This document shows, one piece after another, positions 7,960 to 17,199 of a DNA stretch of 64,000 nt (its first letter is position 1; every line of letters begins with the position of its first letter). The notes under the pieces are model-generated. The model worked only from the letters and a program-made list of their open reading frames with translations. It did no database searches and had not been told where the DNA came from. A program made the position numbers and the translations under genes. This DNA comes from Pseudomonadota bacterium (GTDB lineage Bacteria > Pseudomonadota > Gammaproteobacteria > Pseudomonadales > Moraxellaceae). Location: NCBI GenBank assembly GCA_021851865.1, contig JAJZBU010000001.1, forward strand, positions 62,001 through 126,000. Reading direction: 5' to 3'.

Positions 7960-10560
7960 ATGGCAAAGTCCCTCGTCATCGTCGAGTCCCCGGCCAAAGC
8001 CAAGACCATCAACAAGTATCTGGGTTCCCAGTTCATTGTGCGTTCGAGCGTCGGTCACGTGCGTGATCTCCCAGTCAGTGGGCAGGGTGAAAAATCACCC
8101 GCACGCAAGGCTGCGACGCCTGGGTTGTCTCCCGAGCTGAAGGCTTGGCGAGCTCTGGTGGCGCGCATGGGTGTCGATCCTGAGGATCACTGGAAGGCCA
8201 ACTATCAAGTTCTGCCGGGAAAGGAAAAGGTGGTAGATGAACTGCGTCGTCTGGCGCAGGAAGCGGACACCATCTATCTGGCGACTGACTTGGATCGCGA
8301 AGGAGAGGCCATCGCTTGGCATCTGCGCGAAGTGATCGGTGGCGACGCGGCGCGTTATCAACGGGTGGTCTTCAATGAGATCACCAAAAACGCCATCAGT
8401 GAGGCTTTTAACCATCCCGGGCGGCTCAACCAGGACCGTGTCGATGCGCAGCAGGCGCGGCGTTTTCTCGATCGCGTCGTCGGTTATATGGTTTCGCCCT
8501 TGTTGTGGGAGAAGCTGGCGCGTGGTTTATCGGCGGGGCGGGTGCAGTCGGTGGCGGTGCGTTTGATCGTCGAACGCGAGCGTGAAATCGGTGCTTTCGT
8601 CCCCGAGGAGTACTGGGAACTGCACGCTGATACCCAGGGAAACCGGGGTGAAGATCTGCGTCTGCAGGTGGTGCGTGACGGCAAACAAGCCTTTCGTCCC
8701 ACCGATCGCGGGCAGATTGATCTCGCTCTCGAACAGTTACGTACCGCCGCCTATCAGGTTGTGCAGCGCGAGGACAAGCCGACGCGTACGCGTCCGGCGG
8801 CGCCTTTCATCACCTCGACGCTGCAGCAGGCGGCCAGCACCCGCCTCGGGTTTTCGGTCAAGAAGACGATGACCCTGGCGCAGCGACTGTATGAGGCCGG
8901 GCATATCACGTATATGCGTACGGACTCGACCAATCTCAGTGCCGAGGCGGTCGACGCCTGTCGGCAGTACATTCTCGAGCATATGGGCGCCGCCTATTTG
9001 CCCGAAAAAGCGTTGAGCTATGCCGCCGGCGACAATGCACAAGAGGCGCACGAGGCGATTCGCCCCTCCGATGTCGCCGCCGAACCCAGCCAGGTGGCCG
9101 GCCTTGAGCGTGACGCTGAGCGCCTGTATGAGTTGATCTGGCGCCAGTTCGTCGCCTGTCAGATGCCGGATGCGCAGTACCTCACCAGCACCTTGACCGT
9201 GCAGGCCGATCGCTTTGAGCTGAAGGCGCGCGGTCGCATCCTCAAGTTTGACGGTTATACGCGTATCCTGCCGCCGGCGCAGCGCGACAAGGAGGAGGTG
9301 ATCCTGCCCGATATCGCCGCGGGCGAGAGTTTGCGTTTGGTGAAGCTGTTGCCGAGCCAGCATTTCACCAAGCCGACGCCACGCTATACCGAAGCGACCC
9401 TGGTGCGCGAGTTGGAGAAACGCGGCATCGGACGCCCGTCGACCTATGCCGCCATCATCTCGACCATTCAGGAGCGCGGCTACGTCAAAGTCGAGCAGAA
9501 GCGTTTCTATGCTGAGAAGATGGGTGAAATCGTCACCGAGCGCCTGGTCGAGAGCTTTACCAACCTGCTCGACTATGACTTCACCGCGCATCTCGAGGGC
9601 GATCTCGACAAGATCGCCAAGGGCCAGCTGCATTGGGAGCAGGTGCTCGATGCTTTTTACGTCGACTTTCATCAGCGCTTGAAACGCGCCGCCGACGATG
9701 AGGGGATGCGCCGTAATCAGCCGACCGCCACCGACATTCCCTGTCCCTTGTGTGCCCGTCCGATGATGATCCGGACGGCGGCTACCGGCGTTTTCCTCGG
9801 ATGCTCGGGCTATGCCCTGCCGGTCAAAGAGCGCTGCAAGGGGACGATCAATCTGGTGCCGGGCGATGAGGTTCTGGCGATCGATGACAGCGACGAGGAA
9901 GGGGAGACGCGCGAGCTGCGCGCCAAACGGCGCTGCCCGATCTGTCAGTCGGCGATGAATGCCTATCTCATCGATGAGCAGCGTAAGCTACACGTCTGTG
10001 GTCACAATCCCGATTGCAATGGTTATATCGTTGAATCGGGGCACTTCCGCCTCAAGGGCTATGAGGGACCGGTTCTCACTTGCGACAAGTGTGGACAGGA
10101 AATGCAGCTGAAAACCGGGCGCTTTGGCAAGTATTTCGCCTGTACCTCGGCGGCGTGCGGCAACACCCGCAAGCTCTTGCGCAATGGCGAAGCGGCGCCG
10201 CCCAAGTCGGCGCCCATCGCCCTGCCGCATTTGCGCTGTCAGCGAGTGGATGACTACTTCCTGTTGCGCGATGGCGCCGCTGGGCTCTTTCTCGCCGCCA
10301 GCACCTTTCCCAAGCATCGTGAGACGCGCGCGCCGACCATCGCTGAGCTCAAGTCGGTGGCCGATCAGATCGATCCCAAATACGCCTATCTGCTGACGGC
10401 GCCGGAGGTCGATGCGGAAGGGCGCCCCGCTGTGCTCAAGTTTGCGCGCAAGACGCGCGAACAGTATGTCGCCAGCGAGGAACAAGGCAAAGCGACAGGA
10501 TGGCAGGCGCATTACCGCGAAGGTCGTTGGCAGGTCAGCCGCGGCGGGAAGTCGGCATGA
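7960..10560 (+). CDS. topA: DNA topoisomerase I (type IA, omega protein)
   Basis: Relaxes negatively supercoiled DNA. It has 866 residues, the usual length for gammaproteobacterial TopA. The TOPRIM domain starts [15 protein letters not shown] and includes the metal-binding [11 protein letters not shown]. The catalytic tyrosine is Tyr318 in [10 protein letters not shown]. Three C-terminal tetracysteine zinc ribbons begin CPLC (about 595), CPIC (about 660) and CDKC (about 710), followed by a Cys-less C-terminal ribbon. The ATG of the next gene overlaps the TGA. Confidence 0.97.
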   Translation: MAKSLVIVESPAKAKTINKYLGSQFIVRSSVGHVRDLPVSGQGEKSPARKAATPGLSPELKAWRALVARMGVDPEDHWKANYQVLPGKEKVVDELRRLAQEADTIYLATDLDREGEAIAWHLREVIGGDAARYQRVVFNEITKNAISEAFNHPGRLNQDRVDAQQARRFLDRVVGYMVSPLLWEKLARGLSAGRVQSVAVRLIVEREREIGAFVPEEYWELHADTQGNRGEDLRLQVVRDGKQAFRPTDRGQIDLALEQLRTAAYQVVQREDKPTRTRPAAPFITSTLQQAASTRLGFSVKKTMTLAQRLYEAGHITYMRTDSTNLSAEAVDACRQYILEHMGAAYLPEKALSYAAGDNAQEAHEAIRPSDVAAEPSQVAGLERDAERLYELIWRQFVACQMPDAQYLTSTLTVQADRFELKARGRILKFDGYTRILPPAQRDKEEVILPDIAAGESLRLVKLLPSQHFTKPTPRYTEATLVRELEKRGIGRPSTYAAIISTIQERGYVKVEQKRFYAEKMGEIVTERLVESFTNLLDYDFTAHLEGDLDKIAKGQLHWEQVLDAFYVDFHQRLKRAADDEGMRRNQPTATDIPCPLCARPMMIRTAATGVFLGCSGYALPVKERCKGTINLVPGDEVLAIDDSDEEGETRELRAKRRCPICQSAMNAYLIDEQRKLHVCGHNPDCNGYIVESGHFRLKGYEGPVLTCDKCGQEMQLKTGRFGKYFACTSAACGNTRKLLRNGEAAPPKSAPIALPHLRCQRVDDYFLLRDGAAGLFLAASTFPKHRETRAPTIAELKSVADQIDPKYAYLLTAPEVDAEGRPAVLKFARKTREQYVASEEQGKATGWQAHYREGRWQVSRGGKSA

Positions 10561-11060
10561 GCCGGGCACAGCGCCAGGCGTCGATCGGACGCACGAACGA
10601 AAAGCTCTATCACGCCCAGTTGCACCTGGAGGCCTGGGTACAATCGCAGGGTGACGAGGAGCGTTTCAATCCGCGTGCCTGGGCGTTATCCTATAGTGAG
10701 TCGGTCTTGTTTCACTTGGAGCTGGCTTGGGAGTCTTTCCTCGCCGAGATCGCTGAGTTCTATAAAGTGCCGCGCCCACAGGATCTGACAGATCTTGGCA
10801 GGCAGTTACAGGCGGCGGGTATTGTTTCACCCGAGTGGGCGCAGCTTCAGGCGGCGGCTGAGGATGTGACGAGTTTCCTGACGCAATTGTTGACAGCGTA
10901 CGCGCATCTTCGTGTGCCGAGCCCGGAGGCGGCGACCGCCACTGCGGTGGGCCGCGTGGCGGTGGCTGAGCCTGGTCCGGATCGGGAACGGTTGCATGCG
11001 TGGTGGCAGGGGTTGCGGGCGTTGATCGATGCCCAGCGGCGACAGATGCAAGAATGGTAG
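10557..11060 (+). CDS. Conserved hypothetical protein, DUF6586-like
   Basis: Predicted soluble helical protein of 167 residues, function unknown. It begins [20 protein letters not shown] and contains the conserved segment [27 protein letters not shown], here described by its ends only (about residues 45-70). The ATG overlaps the topA stop (ATGA), so it is translated from the topA message. Similar small proteins accompany topA in Pseudomonas-like genomes, but no role has been shown to my knowledge. Confidence 0.75.
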   Translation: MSRAQRQASIGRTNEKLYHAQLHLEAWVQSQGDEERFNPRAWALSYSESVLFHLELAWESFLAEIAEFYKVPRPQDLTDLGRQLQAAGIVSPEWAQLQAAAEDVTSFLTQLLTAYAHLRVPSPEAATATAVGRVAVAEPGPDRERLHAWWQGLRALIDAQRRQMQEW

Positions 11061-11079
11061 GCGCGGGGTTGGGTGCTAT

Positions 11080-11352
11080 ATGTCATTGAAAGATGAGGAA
11101 TCTTCATCTTGGCTCGAGATCGTCGAAGTGGCGCCCGGGCAGATTGAGTTGCGCCGTGAGATGGGCGAGGAGCGGACGGCGGTGGAAGAGCCGCTGCTAC
11201 GCCTGCAGTTTTCTGCCGATGCCCAGTTGATGCTCGGTGAGCATCTGGTGGCGGTGACGCAGGCGATGATCGCCGCGGGTTTGCAGACAGCGGGGGAGTT
11301 GCAGCGGCGTATGTTGAATGGTGAGGGTGGCGAAGCCCGTCTCCTGCATTGA
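11080..11352 (+). CDS. Small hypothetical protein
   Basis: 90 residues beginning MSLKDEESSSWLEIVEVAPG. It is acidic and mostly helical at the C-terminus. A phrase like EPLLRLQFSADAQLML suggests a compact globular fold. The ATG at 11080 is chosen as the first start clear of the upstream gene, although its ribosome binding site is weak. It lies 19 nt after the DUF6586-like gene and is probably in the same transcript. Family not recognised. Confidence 0.55.
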   Translation: MSLKDEESSSWLEIVEVAPGQIELRREMGEERTAVEEPLLRLQFSADAQLMLGEHLVAVTQAMIAAGLQTAGELQRRMLNGEGGEARLLH

Positions 11353-11432
11353 ACGGCGCAAGGCATCGTCGTGTCTCTGCCTGGGTCCCCGCCTGCTAGA
11401 CTGAGGGGATCGAGGTCATCGGGAGATGCGGC

Positions 11433-12086
11433 ATGTTCGACAAGAAAATGCCTGAGGCATGGCGGGTTTTGCGGATTCAATCGGAACTCGTCGATGGTAT
11501 CGAGCACCTGACCAAAATTGGTGCTGCTGTCAACATCTTCGGCAGTGCCCGTCTCACCGCCGACAACCCCTATTATCAGCAAGCCGAACGATTGGCGCGT
11601 TTATTGGCGCAAGCTGGCATACCGGTGATCACCGGCGGTGGCCCCGGCATCATGGAAGCTGGCAACAAAGGGGCGCAGGGTCACGGTCGTCTGTCCATTG
11701 GATTGAATATCACCCTGCCGGCGGAACAGTGCCCCAATGCCTACCAGGAGCTCAGTCTGAGCTTTCGCTATTTTTTCGTGCGCAAGTTCATGTTCATCAA
11801 GCACGCCATCGCCTTTGCCATTTTCCCAGGTGGCATGGGCACACTGGATGAACTCTTCGAGGCGGTGACACTGATTCAGACAGAAAAGATCGATCCTTTT
11901 CCAGTGGTGATGGTCGGCCGTTCCTACTGGCAGGGACTGCTGTCTTGGATCGAAGAGACGGTCTTGGCGCAGGGCTGCATCGACGCGGTGGACATGAAGT
12001 TGTTCCAGGTCGTCGACAGCGCCGAAGAGGCGATGCAGATCATCTATCGACACTATCGGGCCTATCAGAGCGAGGAAGAGGCATGA
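11433..12086 (+). CDS. LOG/TIGR00730-family Rossmann-fold protein (putative nucleotide 5'-monophosphate phosphoribohydrolase)
   Basis: 217 residues with the lysine-decarboxylase-like signature of LOG proteins: GGGPGIMEA at 68-76 and PGGMGTLDE at 132-140. Family members such as PpnN and plant LOG cleave the base from nucleoside monophosphates, so nucleotide salvage or cytokinin-like release is the expected chemistry; the older name lysine decarboxylase is misleading. A GGGAGA ribosome binding site precedes the ATG. The stop overlaps the ATG of the L,D-transpeptidase gene. Confidence 0.85.
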   Translation: MFDKKMPEAWRVLRIQSELVDGIEHLTKIGAAVNIFGSARLTADNPYYQQAERLARLLAQAGIPVITGGGPGIMEAGNKGAQGHGRLSIGLNITLPAEQCPNAYQELSLSFRYFFVRKFMFIKHAIAFAIFPGGMGTLDELFEAVTLIQTEKIDPFPVVMVGRSYWQGLLSWIEETVLAQGCIDAVDMKLFQVVDSAEEAMQIIYRHYRAYQSEEEA

Positions 12087-12577
12087 AGGTCGGGGCGAGG
12101 TCTCTCAGGGTTCAGGTAGCCGATCAGACCCTGCATTGGCTGGAGGATGGCGTCACCTATCGCATCAGTCCTTGTTCGACAGCGGCGCGTGGCGTCGGTG
12201 AGCGTCGTGGCAGCGAGCAGACGCCGCGCGGTCGCCACGTGATACGAGCCAGCATCGGTGCAGGCTGCGCCGCCGGGACGGTCTTCGTCGGACGGCGGCC
12301 GACGGGTGAGATATGGACACCACAGCTCGCCGCGCAGTATCCGGAACGGGATTGGATCCTGACGCGCATCCTCTGGTTGAGTGGACTGCAGCCGGGGTTC
12401 AATCGCCTGCATGACGTCGATAGCATGCGTCGCTACATCTATATCCACGCCACCGCGCCGACCGAGCCCATGGGTGTGCCGCGCTCGCACGGCTGTATTC
12501 GTCTGCACGATGGCGAATTACTCGCGCTGTTCGACTGGGTGCGCCCAGGTTGTGAAGTGGAGATCGTCGCGCCTTGA
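12083..12577 (+). CDS. L,D-transpeptidase (YkuD domain), short form
   Basis: YkuD-domain protein of 164 residues. The active site motif is complete: His122 in IYIHAT, then SHGCIR with Cys138 and Arg140. Family members form 3-3 crosslinks or attach Braun lipoprotein to peptidoglycan in the periplasm. No signal peptide or membrane helix is visible at this start (MKVGARSLRV), which is odd for a periplasmic enzyme. Its start is fixed by the 4-nt overlap with the LOG-family gene. It ends just before the -35 of the tRNA operon. Confidence 0.85.
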   Translation: MKVGARSLRVQVADQTLHWLEDGVTYRISPCSTAARGVGERRGSEQTPRGRHVIRASIGAGCAAGTVFVGRRPTGEIWTPQLAAQYPERDWILTRILWLSGLQPGFNRLHDVDSMRRYIYIHATAPTEPMGVPRSHGCIRLHDGELLALFDWVRPGCEVEIVAP

Positions 12578-12585
12578 AAAAAGCG

Positions 12586-12613
12586 TTGACATGTCGGTGG
12601 ATGTCCCTATAAT
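12586..12613 (+). promoter_or_regulatory. tRNA-Val/tRNA-Asp operon promoter
   Basis: Consensus -35 TTGACA (12586-12591) and -10 TATAAT (12608-12613) with 16-bp spacing. The GC-rich discriminator GCGCCCCC after the -10 is typical of stringently controlled stable-RNA promoters. Confidence 0.95.
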
Positions 12614-12631
12614 GCGCCCCCACACGCTGTT

Positions 12632-12707
12632 GGGTGCTTAGCTCAGCTGGGAGAGCATCTCCCTTACAAGGAGAGGGTCGGGGGTTCGATCCCCTCAGCA
12701 CCCACCA
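12632..12707 (+). tRNA. tRNA-Val (TAC anticodon)
   Basis: 76 nt with encoded CCA. The acceptor stem GGGTGCT pairs with AGCACCC. The anticodon TAC is at 12665-12667 in loop CTTACAA, and the T-arm contains GGTTCGATCC. It is transcribed with tRNA-Asp, which starts 10 nt later. Confidence 0.98.
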
Positions 12708-12717
12708 CGACGATCAT

Positions 12718-12794
12718 GCAGCGGTAGTTCAGTCGGTTAGAATACCGGCCTGTCACGCCGGGGGTCGCGGGTTCGAGTCCCGTCCGCTGCGCCA
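12718..12794 (+). tRNA. tRNA-Asp (GTC anticodon)
   Basis: 77 nt with encoded CCA. The acceptor stem GCAGCGG pairs with CCGCTGC. The anticodon GTC is at 12752-12754 and the T-arm contains GGTTCGAGTCC. Confidence 0.98.
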
Positions 12795-12819
12795 TATCAC
12801 CGGAACATCCGGTACATCA

Positions 12820-12848
12820 ATGCGACCCTAACGGGTCGCATTTTTTTT
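12820..12848 (+). terminator. Rho-independent terminator of the tRNA operon
   Basis: The stem ATGCGACCC / GGGTCGCAT with loop TAAC is followed by a run of eight T. It lies 26 nt after tRNA-Asp and only 6 nt before the first possible start of the next gene. Confidence 0.95.
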
Positions 12849-12875
12849 ACCCTGATGATACCGTCTCGTTATACT
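12847..12875 (+). promoter_or_regulatory. Candidate promoter of the PilZ-DUF1631-GGDEF-EAL gene
   Basis: TTACCC (12847-12852) and TATACT (12870-12875) are 17 bp apart. The -10 is good, the -35 poor. If real, transcription starts downstream of the first ATG (12855), so the protein would begin at 12894 or 12942. Confidence 0.35.
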
Positions 12876-15800
12876 GAAAGCATACTCGCAGGGATGGAGC
12901 TGCCGCTTCATCGTTGGGTCGAGCGCTTTGAGGAGATACCGGTGGAGCTGCGCAGAGATCTTCGCGCCAACATCGCCGTGCCGGCGAGTGTCCTGGATGA
13001 AAAGGGAAAGACCTGGTTTGTCCTGATTCGCGATTTCAGTGAGCAGGGAGCTCAGATCGAGTTCGAGCGTGTCGCTACCGATATGCCGCGTTCTGGCGCG
13101 CGGCTGCGGCTGTGCGTCGGCGTGGGCGAAGGTGACGCGCCGGCTTATGAGCTGGAGGTGCAAGTCCAGCATGAACGGCAGGGTCGCCTGGGTGTGCGGT
13201 TTTTGTCGGCGGCGAACCACCTGCTCGAGTTTCTGCGCCGTGAGATTCTCCTGCCGCCGCAGAAGATCTTGCCAGTGTCCCTGCAGAAGGCGCTGGAAGA
13301 CGTACAGAAGCAGGGCATGGACTTTTTCGAGATGGTGCTCCCGCGTCTGCTCGAAGCCATCGTGCAGGCTTTTGAGCAGGCGATGCAGCAGGCCGGTAGT
13401 GACGCCGAGCGCCTGCGCCTGTCCGAGGCTAGGCAGAGCTTCAAGGCGCGACAAGAGGTCGTGGCGCAACGTTTCCATGAATATATCGAGCCGATCATCC
13501 GGCATTTTGCCCGCCCCGGTCAGGCTCAGGGGGTGGAGCATCAGGCGCAGATACGGCAGTTGTCCTTGATCGCCAAGGAAGAGTTCGAAAGCTGGCTGGT
13601 CGTCAAAGTGATGATCACCAAGGTCGAGGGACGCTTTCGTGAAGGGCTGTTCGCCTTGCAGTTGCGCCTCGATCAGATGATGGGGGCTGCGGCCGGTAAG
13701 CAGCTCAACCCCTTCGCCCCGCTGATCGCCTGTGATGCGCTCAAATATGCCTTGGTCGGGCTGACGCTGCCAGTCCAGATCGAGAAGATGATCTACCAAG
13801 TCTTTGCTGAGCAGGTGCTCGATCGACTCGGTCGTCTCTACGATACGCTCAATGTCACCCTGATTCGACATGGGGTGCTGCCCGAGCTCGATCTGGCGCG
13901 GGTGATGGCCGCCAGCAAGGTGCCAGCCCAGGCGGCATCCAAGACTGTTCCCTCCGAGGTGAAGGAGGCCGATGCGCGCATCCCGCTTGCACCGGTGCGG
14001 GCGGATGCGAAGCCGGCCGCCTTGCAGGGATTCTCTGCTTCGCCGGCGCCGGCGCGTACGTCCTATGCCACCGCTTTGCGTATCGCAGAATTGTCGCAGT
14101 GGGTGCAGGAAATGCCGGTGGCGGCGACGTCGGTCGAGCAGCGGCAGGTGGCCTCACGTGAAAACCTTCTCGTCTCCTTGCAGCGGCTGCAGCAGGGCGG
14201 TGGTGATGTCCTGCATATGGTGGAGAGTCTGCAAAAAGATCTGGCGCAGAGCGGCCAGATGCTCAGTCGCCAGGATTTCGCCACTTGTCAGATGGTCGAT
14301 GGCCTGCTCGAGTCGATGACGGCGCACGATTCTCTGGCGCAGGATGTGCAGCCCTGGTTTGAAAGCCTGAAGCTGCCACTGCTCAAGCTGGTTCTGCAAA
14401 ACGAGCGCTTGTTCCAGATCGATGATCATCCGGCGCGCCTGGTGCTCAATCGTCTGGCGCGTCTGGGTATGCGCGGGCAGATCCTGGTGCAGCAGCAGCG
14501 CGAGCAGATCGATGCGCTTTTGGCGCAGCTGGTGGCCAGTTCGCTGACCCAGGATGAGGACTTTGCCGCGGTTCTGCCACAGCTTGACGCGCTGGTGCAG
14601 AGTCAGGACGCTTTGGTCGAACGCAATTTACAGCGTGTCGCCCAGGTCGCTGAGAGTGAGCAGAAACGTGATCTGGCGCGGCGACGGGTGGATGAGGAAA
14701 TCGATACACGTCTCGCCGGTAAACATGTGCCGCGCGTTCTTCTCACCCTGTTGGAGATGGGGTGGCGTGACCTGCTGATCATGACGCATGTACGTTATGG
14801 TGAAGAGCATGAAGAGTGGCGGCAACATTGGTCGGTGATCGATGAGCTGCTCACCCGCGATGTCGATGCGGCCAGTGGTCAGCTCGAATTGCGCGAGCTC
14901 GTGCATCGCATCAAGGAAGGCCTGCATGCCAGTGGTGTCACCGTCTCGGCGGCTGACAAGATACGGATGGGGGCGGATCTCAAGCTCCTGCTTGGGCAAG
15001 GCGGAGACCCCGGAGGAGTGCCGAGGGTGCCTTTCCCGCGCCGACGGACCCGCGCCGACGATGAGGCCGATATGGCGCCGTGGATGGAGCGCTGGCGTCA
15101 ACGCTGTCGCCAGTTGCAGGTCGGTGACTGGATCGAGCTGCAGCGCGCACACGGCGCGACCGAGCGCATGCGCCTGGCCTGGATCGGGCAAAACCACGAG
15201 CGCTTCGTCTTCGTCAATCATCAGGGAATGCGTGTCAGCGACTTTTCGCTCGATGACATGGCGCGCTTGCTGCACGGCGGCGAGCTGATCCTGCTCGACA
15301 TGGCGCCGGCTTCTCCCGTCGATGAAGCGATGGAGAAGATGGTGCAAAATATGTATGACCAACTGGCTTGGGCGGGCATGCATGATGAATTGACCGGCCT
15401 GATCAACCGGCGCGAGTTCGAACGGCAAGTAGAGCAGGCTCTGGCCTACTCGCGCCGCACCCGTGTCAAACATGTCCTGGCGCAGTTGGATCTGAATCAG
15501 TTTGGCCTGGTCAATAAGGACGCCGGATATGAAGCCGGTGATGCGCTGTTGCGCGAACTGGTGGGCCTGCTGGATGGCCTGCCGCACGCCAACAAGAAGC
15601 TGGCGCGTCTCGCCGGTGACGTCTTCGGTATTCTCCTTGTGGACATCGATCAGGCGCAGGCGCAGACGCAGTTGACCGATCTGATGCAGACGATCGCTGA
15701 CTATCGTTTCACTTATACCGACAAGATTTTCCATCTGGGCTGTTGTGTCGGTGCTGTGGTGGTGGCGCATACCGATGAATCGGCCGATATGCTCCTGCGT

Positions 15801-16652
15801 GGCGCCGAGTCGGCGTGTTCGATCGCCAAGGAAACGCCAGGCGGGCAGCGCATGCAGTGGTGGCTACCGAACGATCAGGAGCAGGCCCGGCGCCAGGAGG
15901 TGATGTCTTGGGTGTCGCGTCTCAATCAGGCGCTCGATGAGCATCGCCTGGAACTGCGTTGTCAGAAAATCTCGCCTCTGTCGGAGGCGGCACAACACGC
16001 AGGAGCGCACTATGAGGTGCTGCTGGCGATGCAGGGTGATGATGGACGCATGATCTCGCCAGGGGAGTTCATGCAAGCCGCCGAACGTTACAACCGCATG
16101 CATGCCGTCGATCGTTGGGTGATCGAAAATGTTTTGCAGTGGATGGTTGAACATAAAGAGAAGGTCGCGGATCTCGGCGGCTTTTCGATCAATCTGTCCG
16201 GTCACTCGTTCAATGACGAGGGCTTGCTGGAGTTCATCTTCGAGAGGTTCACGGCTTATGACGTGCCGCGAGAGAAGATCGTCTTCGAGGTCACCGAGAC
16301 GACGGCGATCGCCAATCTCGTCGATGCTGCTGATTTTATCCGTGAGATGAAACGCATCGGCTGTCGGTTTGCTCTCGACGACTTTGGCGCTGGCATGTCC
16401 TCCTATACCTATCTCAAGAACCTGCCGGTCGACTTCGTCAAAATCGATGGCAGCTTCGTCAAGCATCTCGACGAGGACAAGCAGGACTTGGCCATGGTCA
16501 AGTCCATCCATGAGATGAGTCATATGCTCGGTAAGCAGACGATCGCCGAATATGTTGAAAACGATCTCATTCTGGCCAAGCTGGCCGAGATAGGCATCGA
16601 CTTCGTCCAGGGCTATGGCATCGAGAAGCCACGATTGCTGTCGTCTTTGTGA
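12855..16652 (+). CDS. PilZ-DUF1631-GGDEF-EAL protein, putative c-di-GMP sensor/phosphodiesterase
   Basis: 1265 residues as drawn. A PilZ-like domain at about 30-130 keeps both c-di-GMP motifs (RRDLR and IRDFSEQG). A long helical DUF1631 region spans about 130-740, followed by a linker. The GGDEF domain starts around HDELTGLINRREF (844), but its active-site motif is AGDVF (920-924) rather than GGDEF, so it is probably not a cyclase. The EAL domain has EVL at 1054-1056, NLS, FEVTET, DDFGAG at 1175-1180 and VKID, so phosphodiesterase activity is plausible. Start uncertain: 12855 has no ribosome binding site and abuts the tRNA terminator. GTG at 12942 has GAGGAG 7 nt upstream and would begin right at the PilZ motif. 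Confidence 0.88.
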   Translation: MIPSRYTESILAGMELPLHRWVERFEEIPVELRRDLRANIAVPASVLDEKGKTWFVLIRDFSEQGAQIEFERVATDMPRSGARLRLCVGVGEGDAPAYELEVQVQHERQGRLGVRFLSAANHLLEFLRREILLPPQKILPVSLQKALEDVQKQGMDFFEMVLPRLLEAIVQAFEQAMQQAGSDAERLRLSEARQSFKARQEVVAQRFHEYIEPIIRHFARPGQAQGVEHQAQIRQLSLIAKEEFESWLVVKVMITKVEGRFREGLFALQLRLDQMMGAAAGKQLNPFAPLIACDALKYALVGLTLPVQIEKMIYQVFAEQVLDRLGRLYDTLNVTLIRHGVLPELDLARVMAASKVPAQAASKTVPSEVKEADARIPLAPVRADAKPAALQGFSASPAPARTSYATALRIAELSQWVQEMPVAATSVEQRQVASRENLLVSLQRLQQGGGDVLHMVESLQKDLAQSGQMLSRQDFATCQMVDGLLESMTAHDSLAQDVQPWFESLKLPLLKLVLQNERLFQIDDHPARLVLNRLARLGMRGQILVQQQREQIDALLAQLVASSLTQDEDFAAVLPQLDALVQSQDALVERNLQRVAQVAESEQKRDLARRRVDEEIDTRLAGKHVPRVLLTLLEMGWRDLLIMTHVRYGEEHEEWRQHWSVIDELLTRDVDAASGQLELRELVHRIKEGLHASGVTVSAADKIRMGADLKLLLGQGGDPGGVPRVPFPRRRTRADDEADMAPWMERWRQRCRQLQVGDWIELQRAHGATERMRLAWIGQNHERFVFVNHQGMRVSDFSLDDMARLLHGGELILLDMAPASPVDEAMEKMVQNMYDQLAWAGMHDELTGLINRREFERQVEQALAYSRRTRVKHVLAQLDLNQFGLVNKDAGYEAGDALLRELVGLLDGLPHANKKLARLAGDVFGILLVDIDQAQAQTQLTDLMQTIADYRFTYTDKIFHLGCCVGAVVVAHTDESADMLLRGAESACSIAKETPGGQRMQWWLPNDQEQARRQEVMSWVSRLNQALDEHRLELRCQKISPLSEAAQHAGAHYEVLLAMQGDDGRMISPGEFMQAAERYNRMHAVDRWVIENVLQWMVEHKEKVADLGGFSINLSGHSFNDEGLLEFIFERFTAYDVPREKIVFEVTETTAIANLVDAADFIREMKRIGCRFALDDFGAGMSSYTYLKNLPVDFVKIDGSFVKHLDEDKQDLAMVKSIHEMSHMLGKQTIAEYVENDLILAKLAEIGIDFVQGYGIEKPRLLSSL

Positions 16653-16665
16653 GGGCTTGGTCGCA

Positions 16666-17007
16666 TCAGGCTTTCTTGACGAACTCGGATTTGAGTTGCA
16701 TGGCGCCGATGCCGTCGATCTTGCAGTCGATGTCGTGGTCACCCTGGACGAGGCGTATGTTCTTGACCTTGGTGCCCACCTTGACCACCAGCGACGATCC
16801 TTTGACCTTGAGATCCTTGATGACGGTCACGCTGTCGCCGTCGCTGAGCAGGTTACCGTTTGCGTCACGGACGACCTGTTCGGGTTCTTCTGCGGGCGTG
16901 GCGCTCTGCTGCGGCCATTCATGCGCACATTCGGGGCAGACATAGTTCGCTTCGTCCGCATAAGTGTATTCAGAGTTGCACTGGGGACAGGGGGGCAGTC
17001 CGCTCAT
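16666..17007 (-). CDS. PhnA/YjdM-like zinc-ribbon protein
   Basis: 113 residues. The N-terminal zinc ribbon is CPQC-x13-CPEC, and the C-terminal SH3-like PhnA domain contains [15 protein letters not shown] and ends KSEFVKKA, as in E. coli YjdM. The family is named for an alkylphosphonate operon, but no phosphonate genes are nearby and its role is unknown. The ATG at 17007 has GAGG about 8 nt upstream on the minus strand. It converges on the PilZ-DUF1631 gene with a 13-bp gap and marks the left edge of the IS-rich segment. Confidence 0.85.
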   Translation of the reverse strand: MSGLPPCPQCNSEYTYADEANYVCPECAHEWPQQSATPAEEPEQVVRDANGNLLSDGDSVTVIKDLKVKGSSLVVKVGTKVKNIRLVQGDHDIDCKIDGIGAMQLKSEFVKKA

Positions 17008-17056
17008 ACTATACCTCGTTTGTGAATAGGGGAAAGAGACTTCCCGTGTGCCAAAA

Positions 17057-17150
17057 TTACAACAGCCCATCGTGAACCGCCGCGTAGTTTGCCTCAGCTT
17101 CAGCCGGCGGTATATACCCGATGGTTTCCTGGCGCGATGATGCGCCGGTC
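17057..17150 (-). pseudogene. IS3-family transposase (OrfB) C-terminal remnant
   Basis: On the minus strand a short reading frame ends with [19 protein letters not shown] followed by a stop. The phrase [13 protein letters not shown] is the typical C-terminus of IS3-family OrfB proteins. Nothing of the catalytic core is left. It lies back to back with a plus-strand IS3 remnant. Confidence 0.65.
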
Positions 17151-17199
17151 GCGTTGGCCTGATCCAGCACAAACCGGCCTACCAGGGGGCGAGAAGAGC

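Noticed and set aside
14628-15770. Minus-strand open frame of 380 codons
   Set aside because: Antisense to the PilZ-DUF1631-GGDEF-EAL gene.
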